Below are positions 53,301 through 64,000 of a DNA stretch of 64,000 nt, in pieces. The stretch is from Myoxocephalus aenaeus. Taxonomy: Eukaryota; Chordata; Actinopteri; Perciformes; Cottidae. The notes beneath the pieces are model-generated. The model ran no database searches. It was not told the origin of the DNA and saw nothing but the letters and a program-made list of their open reading frames with translations. The stretch covers positions 5,518,001 through 5,582,000 of the forward strand of contig JBAMJR010000195.1 in NCBI GenBank assembly GCA_038501785.1, in the 5' to 3' direction. Every line of letters begins with the position of its first letter. Position 1 is the first letter of the stretch. The position numbers were made by a program, and so were the translations under genes.

Positions 53301-54064
53301 CAGAACATACTTAACTAATACTTAACTAACCAGTAGTACCTACTGAATTAATAAATAGTAACTACTGAATTCATCATGACATTTATTAATGCTTTGTAAA
53401 GCATAACTAGTCTCCACTTTATATTAAGCCACAGAACATGCTTAGCTAATACTTAACTAACGATTAGTAACTACTTAATTAATGAGTAGTAACTAGTGAA
53501 TTCGTCATGACATTTATTAATGCTTTGTAAAGCATAAATAGTCTACACTTTATATTAAGCCACAGAACATGCTTAGCTAATACTTAACTAATGATTAGTA
53601 ACTACTTAATTAATGAGTAGTAACTAGTGAATTAGTCATGACAGTTATTAACGTTTTGTAAAGCATAAATAGTCTACACTTTAGATTGTTACAGAACATG
53701 CTCAACTAATACTTAACTAATGAGTAGTAACTACCAAACTAATGAGTAGTAACTACCTGATTTCATCATGAATTGCAGCATTTTGTATCATTTACTAACA
53801 CTTTACAAATGATCTTGTTAATCATCTATAAGTCATGAATACTTCATTTACAAATGGGGAATTCATCATTTATAAAGTATGAAACCATAGCTTGTTAAGC
53901 ATGAATGGAACATTTAAAACTGTGTTTATGAATGAGTTACTAATGAGTAATTCATGTTGGAGTAATGCTTTATAAATGATGAATTCATGATGAATTCATT
54001 GTTTGTTAATGCTTTACTAATGCTAAAAAGTGTCTACCTATTATAAAGTGCTACCATATGATGT

Positions 54065-55008
54065 AATACATGATATTAAATCTAAAAGTGTTGAACAAAA
54101 AAAGTAATTATGACCCGTTGAATGCTATGAAGTGATGTTCAGGCTGAGAAAGAGACGTAGGCGAAGTGGTTGGCAATAACTGAATAACAATAACTCTCTA
54201 ACCGGACTTTAACACTGAAAATGGGCCTTGGGTTGCCGGAGATGGAAGCGTTATGGCACCTTTCAAACTGTGTTATTCGAGGTAACGTTGTCATGTCAGT
54301 GACAGTGCTCTCCCTCTCCTTCCCTCTCCCTCTCTCTCCCTCTCCCAGCAGGAGCCACCGGGGAGAGAAACTGAAGGCGGCTATCGATCCTGAGATCCGC
54401 TCTGCCTGTGTGCAGGGAGTCATGAGTGCAGTACAGTCCTTTATTCCCCACTAACCTACAGAGAATGGTTTTATGGCAGAAGGAGACGCTGATCCCCAGC
54501 TCCCTGGTGCAGTAAATGGCTTCTTGCCAAGCTGAGAGAAAAAAGCTCTGGATGTCGTTGGTTTTTTTTTCATTTCTTTCTGTCACACCTTTCACATCTG
54601 TCCCGCCCAGGGCCAACATCTGCCAGAACCTCAGCAGGATCAAAAAAGGTCACAAGTGACAGATGTTCGCCCTTTTTATACCTGAACGTTACAGTAAATG
54701 ACCTTTTGCTGAAATTGAGCTAACTGGGTTTTTCAAATGAAACTAAACATGATTTACAGTAATGTGTAATACAGTAATGTGTGACTTTGATCGCAAGTCT
54801 ATAATTTCCTAAAACAGCTGGGCACTGTAGTTTTTAGCCATCAATTAACAGGAGTAAATGGTGTATTTGTTGAGGACTATTTTCAGCCACGGATGAATAC
54901 ACATATGGTACCGCTAAAAGTATTTCAGTACTTCCAGTAGCAGGAAGATAAATGGGGGATTTCCTTCAAATAAGCTTCAGTGCCCGTGTTGATTGTGATG
55001 AATACATT
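54065..55008. other. Non-coding stretch
   Basis: No supported gene. 54300-54350 is a CT-rich tract ending in cag that looks like a splice acceptor, followed by an open frame to 54454, but no partner exon or domain was found. 54760-54960 resembles a teleost repeat (actgtagtttttagccatca, gaggactattttcagccac); low confidence. Confidence 0.4.
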
Positions 55009-55140
55009 CCATCCATCCATCCAGATGTCCTTCTCAACTGCAACACTTTCCATCTCCTTCTGGGGGAAAAGAGGCGTTCCCAAGCAGGATGAGTTATATA
55101 AACCGTCTGCAGCGGGTTCTGGGTCTATCCCGGAATTTCC
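55009..55140 (+). repeat. Teleost LINE-derived fragment (ccatccatcc type)
   Basis: Reads ccatccatccatccagatgt, then ttctgggggaaaagaggcgt, tcccaagcaggatgagttat, then gcgggttctgggtctatccc. The order matches a widespread teleost LINE fragment as I recall it. It is truncated at about 55140 and diverged. Confidence 0.6.
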
Positions 55141-55260
55141 TTATGAATAAATGTAATTTCTAAAACCAACTAAGTGCAGGTAGATTGTTTTTTGTTTTGT
55201 TGCTATTGAACACACTTGAATACTAAACATAGATCTTAATCCTCAATTTAAGAAAGTTGC

Positions 55261-56756
<1,496 letters not shown>

Positions 56757-57180
56757 TTAAGGGCACAGTGTGTAGGATCTGTTGGTCGCTGTTCGTAAAC
56801 ACAACAAATCAAAGGCCCCTCCTCCAAGGCTCGACGACGGTCCGGGTGTATTAGGGTCGCTTCTGGGCTGTGTCGGCCATTTTTTTTAGCTTCCTCTTGG
56901 ATGATTGCTACGGATCCGACACCCGGCCAAGTTGCCGCCCAGAAACGTCACAAACGCTCTCTGCAGATAAAGACAACGCCACTCACTTATAGTCATAGAG
57001 ACGGTATATGAGAAGAGGTCAAACATTGGTGTGTGAACCACAGGTTTGAAGCCTTCAGTTCGGCATTTTGGCCTTTGCCATCTTGGTTTTTGGCAGTCGC
57101 CATCTTATCTTTTGCAACCAAGTGACAAGAGAGAGGGGAGCTAAGTAGAACCAAACTAAGAGTCCAAACTGTTATAATCA
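56757..57180. repeat. Degenerate teleost interspersed repeats (TTAAGGGCACAG and gtcgccatctt types)
   Basis: TTAAgggcacagtgtgtaggatct resembles the start of a TTAA-flanked MITE related in form to the one at 33970; its other end was not found. 56985-57180 has gagacggtatatgagaag, then ttcagttcggcattttggcc, then cagtcgccatctt. I recall this order from a common teleost repeat. Confidence 0.45.
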
Positions 57181-60100
57181 ACTTCCATGAACTGAAAACA
57201 CGAGGCAGCAACCTGTCAATGACGAGGCAGCTTTTTGTTTCTCAAAACCAAAACGTGTTTTTGCTTATGAAAACACATGCAAATGGAGACGAGATCGTCA
57301 CCAATTTGACATCACAGGCGCATTTACAAAAGACACAGTGCAAAGTAAGAGAGCTGTTATTCAGTGCCTTCAGCTTTCAGGGCTGCAGGAGAAGTTTCAA
57401 TGAGGACTTGCGTCTGATAATTCAATGCAGTAGATGAAGTGTTATGAAGAATCGATAACACAAAGCCCACAGTACGCGGTCGGCATATTATTTTGCTGTT
57501 CATATCTGGAATACCTGGTGGTGCATGTAAAGTTTAAACATACTCACAAAATGACAGTGTCTAAATAATCCAGATGAATCTATGTGCTAGTTAGTATTCA
57601 TCTCTCTCCATAATCTAGTCTGTTAGCGCTTCTCGCTGTCTCCTGAAGCGTTTAACCTTGTCAGAGATAGGCTGGGATCCATTAAGATTTCCTGAAAGGG
57701 TTGAGCATTACGGGCTCATTTAGAATGACTTCCATTTTTAATAAACTGCTCACAGCCCCGCAGATCAGATACCGAGGAGGTGCACTTAACAATGCCGGAG
57801 AGATAGATATGCCTCATAATTTATACGACACAAAAGCTTAGGGAATCATTCCAGTGCACCCTCCATGATTTTTCCCCCCTCCTTTCATGTTGCTCGACTC
57901 CGACCTCTTCGTTGTGATTGTGAAAGCTCTTCTCTCACGCCGCGCGATCTTAGTTCAACACATCTAAAAGCTGCCTCGTCATCTTTTCAGTTGTGCCCTG
58001 CTGAACAATCTTCTTTTATATGCTGCAATAATGTTTCCTGTTTTGTTAACAGACTTATTTGTTTGTACACGGCATCACCGCTGCCAACTGAATCAGTCCA
58101 AACAGGGCTTGTTAAAGTGGATGTTACTGTCCTGTGGATATTACCATTCACCACCAGAGATTTTACATTTTTCACTGGTCTTCTGTCACCGCACAATCAC
58201 ACCTAAAGAGGGACGTGTGCGGAAAGGTAATGGCCACATCTCAGGTATGATGGGATAAGAATAAAGCGGATCGGGTTAACGAACAGTGATGGGGGCCAGA
58301 CTGTGGGGCGAGGTTAATGGAACTGGTGGACAAAAAAAAAAAAAAACGCAGGGAAGGCTGTTTAAATGGTATGGGAATTTAAAAGGCCCTTTTAGCCGCT
58401 GAATCAATACATAGTTTCTCTGTTCTGAGAACCTGTCTTTGAAAACTCCAAGTAAAGACCTTTATATCTACTACGTGCATCTTATACTCATAACAGAAAT
58501 CCCATTGTGTCGATATTTTTAGAAGGCATCTCAGGTTCACCCTCTTTTTTCATTTATTTTATTCTCTTCCTTTTTCAGCTCCATTGTTATCCTCCCAGTC
58601 AATACAGCAAAGAAATGTGCCGCCAGAGAAATATTTATGTCTTTATCCTCCCGGTATCTCTTGGGTCGACCTGCATGATTAAGTGATGTGCGCTTCGCAT
58701 GAGTCAATTTTTCTGACATCTATTCGCAGATGTTAGCTCCTGCAAAATTAAAGTTGCTTGTGTAAATGTCACTGAGTCAGAGGGGGACAACGTTAAGAGG
58801 AAGTCGACGTGGAAGACAAAAGAAGCGTTTTGCTCCTCCGACACGAGCCTGTTGGCCGACGATGCACTCTGCAACTCATGAAGCATCCTCACACGTTCAC
58901 CCACGACACGGAGAGAAAGATGATTCACTCATTAGCTGCAAAGTATTCATTTACGCAGCGTCGTTAAATTAAAAACTGTCACTGCCTTGTGAAAACCTCG
59001 TAAATGGTTGGTTTTTAATTTGCAACTTCAATTATAGAAATATGTAAGCAATGAAAATGCTTTGACCCTCAGGTTAATGAAACCTCTTCCACGCGATGAC
59101 ACGGACTCAAACTAAAAATGCTCGGTCATCCGAGCCAAAACTTAGTCACTGACCCTTTGGGGATCAACTGACAACAGCAATTTTGAACAACGCCTGCATC
59201 GTGACACGTTTAGCGCTGCTTCTTGTTCGGGCATTAATTTACCATGCTACAGCAACGACATGACGGAAATGGGTTTAAGTGGAGCATATAGGGATGACTT
59301 TGGATTCAAAAGGAGATTCCAGGATTTGATATTGCGCATCCGTGAAGTTTGGGGTACTGAGTGAGAAAGAGTGAATTTAAGAATGATGAAACTTGATGCT
59401 GCAAAATCCTGACTCTTCATCACTAAGCCAAGCTTTAAAAAAAAGGCTGGATCCTACAATTCCCAGAATGCAGCTCCATGGTATCTTACAATAGACGTCC
59501 CCTTGCCTGTTGAATTCATTAATTTTTCAAACTCAAGGCCACATCAACAGTTTCTAATGTGTTCTTTTCTCCAGTGTAATAGTACTGCACAGTTTCCATC
59601 GTGTAGCACACGTCAATATAGTGTCTTGACGCCCTTTGCTTCCACATGGACCACAACTCAAACTCACATCCTGTGTGACCATTGAAATGCATTTATGAAA
59701 TGCATGTGTGATCTGATCTGAAAACTCATCAATAACCGAGTTCTTACGCGATGTCACGACTGGCAAACGTCTGCTGGCTGACCGAAAGAAGTGCATTCGG
59801 TTCTTGGGTCACTTCCAAGCCGTATACGGACGGTAATTGATGATTTTGAGCGAGCGTTCCATCCAGATCCGTCTTAGTCATGCCCAATATATTACATCTA
59901 CTCTGTGCAAATCATCCACCTGGGTATTGATTTGATTAATGGCCCAGTGACACATTATATTCATGTTATCCATCGCTCCTCCATTGCTCACCGGGGCTCT
60001 TGTGCCGTCAGTGCCAAGCGCCCTACTGACCCCCGGTGGCGTGGAATTTATGGTGCAGCGCTCAGGACCACGGACAGCGTCAGAGTTCATGAAACTTATC

Positions 60101-60946
60101 AGTGGACTAATAGAGCATTGTGGGTCCTTGACGGGCAGCATTTTGTGACGTGTATATCACAAACCGCATATTTTAATAGACTGTTAAATATTTAATTAAG
60201 CACCCCCATCAGTTAAAACACTTAGTGTTCAGTTTTTTTTTTTTAAACATAAAGCTCACAGTGGACAGCTGTACAAGAGGAGCTAGTCTCCCAAAGACCG
60301 AATAGAGCGGTGTTTAGTGCAACATTACATTTCATTGCTTCATTAAAGCTGCAAGGTCTCACACTATGAAGAAAAGGCTTTTGTCGCTGTCGACTGCAAA
60401 TGGATCGCATCTCGAAAAGGACTTTTTGCTACACTGTAAATTGTTGCCAGAAAGCTAATAGCAGCTTTTATGGCACTCTCGTGCGTGTCTGCGGAACTGT
60501 TAATATGCTTAAGATGACACTTTAATTCTACCTTCTGATTAATATTTAATTCCTCACAAAATCTAAACACATTTTTTAGTTTACCAAGTCAACAGAGACC
60601 CCCCAATGGTTTCTTGGCTTTCATTCGTGTTTGAAAGTGCGAGTTTCTATGAGCAAACATGTGCTTCCTCCTGCAGAGACACAAGTCTTGCCCTTCAGAA
60701 GGTGCAGCTGTTTGTTGGCGATGCACTGCCAATAACAGCGGCCTTTGCTGCGGCACACAGTCTGTTGAGTATGTGAAGCGTAGAGTTTGATTAGCCCAGA
60801 GGCTCAGCTGGGACTTCATATGCTGCCAGAGATCAATGAGCGGACTGCAAAGCATGCCAATCAGTTTTATCGGTTTCTCCTTGCTTTTGTGTTGTCCCAT
60901 GCATCACCACCTCCAATATAATATATACCTTTTCGTATATAAGACC
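57181..60946. other. Non-coding stretch
   Basis: No supported gene. An A run of 14 bases lies at 58333-58346 and a T run at 60233-60244. Around 59450, ggatcctacaattcccagaa resembles part of a common vertebrate repeat but is too short to call. Confidence 0.5.
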
Positions 60947-61135
60947 TTTCAGTCTGGACCATTTGGTCCAGACTGAAATGTCTCTACAACTATTCCATGG
61001 TGCCGATGTTCATGACTATGAATATCCCCCCGACTTTTCATCCAGCACACATTCATGACCAAATGCCTGCAAAAAAAACAATGACACTTGCTAGAAACCA
61101 GCATGCTCATTGCGTTGTTATTATTATGCTAGCAA
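60947..61135. repeat. Fragment of the teleost repeat family seen at 27345
   Basis: Contains aaatgtctctacaactattc, then ccgatgttcatgactatgaa, then tatccccccgacttttcatc, then gaccaaatgcctgcaaaa. These match a family I recall from teleosts. A perfect 14-bp hairpin occupies the left edge: 60947-60960 and 60965-60978. Confidence 0.45.
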
Positions 61136-63119
61136 GCAGATGTTCTCTTGTACAAAAGCCACGAACCCGTCACACTGTCCTTTTCCAGGCTCCTGGCTCG
61201 GTGGTCCATGAGGAAGCATGTCATTAAGTGAGGCTGGGTAATTTAGTGTCTTGTTCTGTGCAATGCAGGTCTCCTATCGTCAGGCGGTGCAGCCCGTCTA
61301 GTCACGCGTCACATCGTTCAGAAGACGAGAAACAGAACAATCGAGGAATCCAACAGTAGGCAATTTGAAAGTATCTTACAATTGATTTGATGAAGGGTCA
61401 CTTAAAACAGGACACAAAGGACACAGGAGACAGCTGTTTTTTGTTTTTTTTCAGTTATAGATTTAAAGAACAGGCTCAGGATTTTCAAGAACATCAAGGT
61501 CAAGTTGTAGAGCAGAAATGAATATGCAAGAAGAAGAAAAAGGCCATGAGGGTTGGAAAGAGTATTATAATATTGTACTCAAATAAAAGTAGCCTATTTT
61601 TACTTTAAGTACATGTGGCTCAAGTGAAATAGTAAGTAGTAAAATACGATTAAAACGAGAAAGGGGGCGAGGGGTTATGAGGATGTATATTATTCAGGCA
61701 ACAATACATTGCATTAAAGGTAAACAAATAGACAACACAACAACACAACATGAGCTCTAACATCAAGCCCAACAATACATTCTTATTCCAATTTATAAAC
61801 TATAAATATACAATCTCCTTCCTCTGTGTAGCCTCACAAGAAATAACCAGAAAACTACAAAATAGATTTAATTAAAAAAAACAAGCAGACGCCACGGCGG
61901 TTGCAGCAACTAGCCTGACACTTCTAATAAAAAATCAACAGGAGAGTAAAAGCACATAGATGTAACGTGTATAATGTAATGCTGTAACATAAAACTCCAC
62001 CGCAGCTGCAGTTACAAATGTTAAAGCAAAAGGAGACGCAATGCTGTTGATGCTTTCATCTGTGGGTTCAGGGAGTGTTGTTGTTGTTGTTGGCACGGGG
62101 CGGCAATATGTGAACTGAAGAGCTGCATTTCTCTGCAACTCTCTGCTGCAATAACGGACATTGCACAAGAGCCTGAAAGACAATTTTCAACATTATTTCA
62201 GCTCCTTCATTCTCAAAGCAAGATATAACCGGTCCACCCATCCTCTCTGTAAGCCTCCTCACATTCAAAATGCCTGCAAGAGGCTCTGCAGTCACATCAG
62301 ATGATCCTCACACACCTTGAAGGTTACATTGACACTGATTTTATTGTGTTAGCACTTTTGCCAGACTCAGGTCACACATGCTCGCCAGGTGGTGCAATAA
62401 ATCGGCTTAGATTAGACGCAACCTTTTACTGTAAAGAGGTACAATCAATGCTCACCTCAACCGCAGCCCATAGGACGCGATCCTTAGTTTGACTGCATTG
62501 TTGGGCTTTTTGTGTTAGTTTTTTTGACCTAACGCTCAGCCAGTGAACCCAAACTACACCATGCATCTTTTCTGGAGTGTCGGCGGAGTAAAACATTACC
62601 TCAAGCCATCAGTGTGAAAGATATGAAGCACCCAAGTACAATTAACTTCAAAAAAACTAAAAACACGCATTTTTGAATGCTGGGAAAGTTGATTAGACAC
62701 TGACATGTTTCAAGAACATCGAGAAAAGTATAGCACACTCTGGTGTGAGGTTTCCTATTTCACCCCCAAACTGTCTGTGGTTAGTAAAGTAAGGATAGTG
62801 TTAGTTGCTGTTAGCAACAGTGTTGGCAGAGGACAGACGGCCACTTGCAGAGGATCAGGTACACTAAAGATGCTTAGAAATCCACACAACACTTTCCATA
62901 TCCTGTCCTTTTTGTGCAATAGGAAATAAGTGGTGCTAGTTGTTCAGACCAGAGAACTTCACAAGCTTTCAAGCCTCAGGACATTACCGACTGTAGAGAC
63001 TCCCTCTTGCAGACATGCTAATAGAACGGGGGATTTAAGATGCATTTGAATAACATACATTGAGTTTGTAGATGGCAATGACTCCAAAGCCTTAAAGTAC
63101 TGTTATCTGTTTGTTTGTG
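61136..63119. other. Non-coding stretch
   Basis: No supported gene. 61550-61640 (gtactcaaataaaagtagcc, then actttaagtacatgtgg) resembles a teleost repeat rich in actcaagta motifs. A (GTT)n run lies at 62078-62091. Confidence 0.45.
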
Positions 63120-63285
63120 CACTTTATTTTAATTTGATATTCTATTGTAGATTTAATTGTAAATTTAAACGTGCTCCCATTTCTTGCACCATGTTTATTG
63201 TTTAATGTTATGCACCACCCGCCATGACAAATTCCTTGCATGTGAAAACATACATGGCAAGAAATTGTTCTGATTCTGAAAAAGA
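63120..63285 (+). repeat. Probable LINE 3' tail
   Basis: Reads cactttattttaatttgat, then gcaccacccgccatgacaaa, ttccttgcatgtgaaaacat, acatggcaagaaattgttct, gattctgaaa. This resembles the 3' end of an abundant teleost LINE. The 5' part is absent. Confidence 0.5.
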
Positions 63286-63858
63286 GATAAGAGTATAATA
63301 TTCTGTGGTTAAACATCTCACCTTGCAGCTGACTGAAAATTATTCATGTTGGTGAGACATTGATTAAATCACTGATATATTTTAATTTAACAAGGTGTTA
63401 CCTCTCCGTTATAAAATAGGTACATTATCAGAATGGCTTCTGTCAAATGGAAAGGTTATGAAACTTCCTGTGTAATTCATTACGTTTGTACACTAATTAA
63501 AAGTCTCACCACCAGTATTTATACACTGTTGGAGCTGAAAGTGCTCAAACCAACGTGATCACAAGCATTCACAGAACAACCACAACACTCAACCATCTAT
63601 TTTAAAAGTAAAGTTTATTTTGCACCAACCAAAAAAACTTTGGTTGCAAAAGATCAAATTCCCAGTTACGACATCAGTGACAGTGCATCTCAGTAAAATA
63701 GTAACAAAAAAAAGGAAAAATATCATCACTACAACAAAAGAACACCAATAATAGCAAAGTTTTCTTAAGTAAAAATGTAAATGTTCAAACACAAACAACC
63801 TGTTACCTTATAGACAGACAAAGGCGGCAAGGAAATAATAAAAAATAAAGCAATAATT
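63286..63858. other. Non-coding stretch
   Basis: AT-rich sequence with short chance frames only; nothing recognised. Confidence 0.5.
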
Positions 63859-63874
63859 CTCTCTCTCTCTCTCA

Positions 63875-63932
<58 letters not shown>
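63859..63932. repeat. Compound (CT)n-(CA)n microsatellite
   Basis: About 15 bases of CT followed by about 58 bases of CA dinucleotide. Confidence 0.97.
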
Positions 63933-63933
<1 letters not shown>

Positions 63934-64000
63934 CATTAATATCAATTACATGTAATAAATATCAGGGAAAGCACCTTTAAAGCTGAAATGTGTTTAATTG

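Larger units (their letters stand above)
52185..54055. mobile_element. 1,871-bp foldback element with 736-bp inverted arms
   Basis: The left arm 52185-52920 and right arm 53320-54055 are inverted copies of equal length and in exact register, with only scattered mismatches. Termini are GGTAGCACTTTATAATAGG and its reverse complement. Flanks atataatgt (52176-52184) and atatgatgt (54056-54064) form a 9-bp TSD with one mismatch. Each arm contains about three tandem copies of a 131-bp unit. The spacer 52921-53319 has its own hairpin. No transposase frame is present. TIR sequence and TSD length tie it to the element at 36782-37351. The 9-bp TSD suggests a Mutator-like or Merlin-like mobiliser (inference). 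Confidence 0.9.

Noticed and set aside
54221..54454. Possible exon after a CT-rich tract (acceptor-like) at 54300-54350
   Set aside because: The acceptor-like tract is present, but the frame has no recognised domain and no partner exon or donor could be identified.

Overview
The window reads as teleost fish nuclear DNA. The evidence is one vertebrate-type gene in a very large non-coding landscape, dense (CA)n, (CT)n, (TA)n and (ATCT)n microsatellites, and many degenerate copies of interspersed repeats that I recognise from teleost genomes (a tRNA-derived SINE, LINE tails, MITE-like DNA transposons). I ran no database search. Repeat names rest on recalled similarity, on visible terminal inverted repeats (TIRs) and on target-site duplications (TSDs).

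The only protein-coding gene I can support is flrt1 (fibronectin leucine-rich transmembrane protein 1). It lies on the minus strand as one uninterrupted coding exon at 5234-7279. It encodes a signal peptide, LRRNT, leucine-rich repeats, LRRCT, fibronectin III domain, membrane segment and the conserved C-terminal tail. A candidate 3' UTR extends to poly(A) signals near 3330 and 3180. The exon's 5' UTR begins at a splice acceptor at 7369-7370, whose polypyrimidine tract is a (CT)n microsatellite. In mammals FLRT1 sits inside an intron of MACROD1. About 56 kb of gene-free sequence upstream would fit such a setting, but I found no macrod1 exon here.

Layout: 1-3175 is flank with nothing recognised. 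3176-7368 is flrt1. 7421-33417 is non-coding, with microsatellites, several old teleost repeats (about 14.3, 20.3, 23.3, 23.8, 27.4 and 30.1 kb) and a CpG-rich patch near 28.6 kb. 33.4-34.5 kb holds two DNA transposon derivatives that abut at one TTAA. 36.8-37.4 kb holds a small foldback element with a perfect 9-bp TSD. 41.8-43.0 kb is a microsatellite cluster next to a CpG-rich patch. 43.4-44.2 kb is a three-layer transposon nest in a SINE. 47.5-48.2 kb is a GC-rich TIR element. 52.2-54.1 kb is a 1,871-bp foldback element. The remainder is non-coding with LINE tails and microsatellites.

The most unusual structure is the 52.2-54.1 kb element. Its two 736-bp arms are in exact register and each carries the same 131-bp tandem repeats, variants included. 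It has a 399-bp spacer with its own hairpin and a near-perfect 9-bp TSD. It is related to the smaller element at 36.8 kb. Together they define what looks like a Mutator-like or Merlin-like non-autonomous foldback family.
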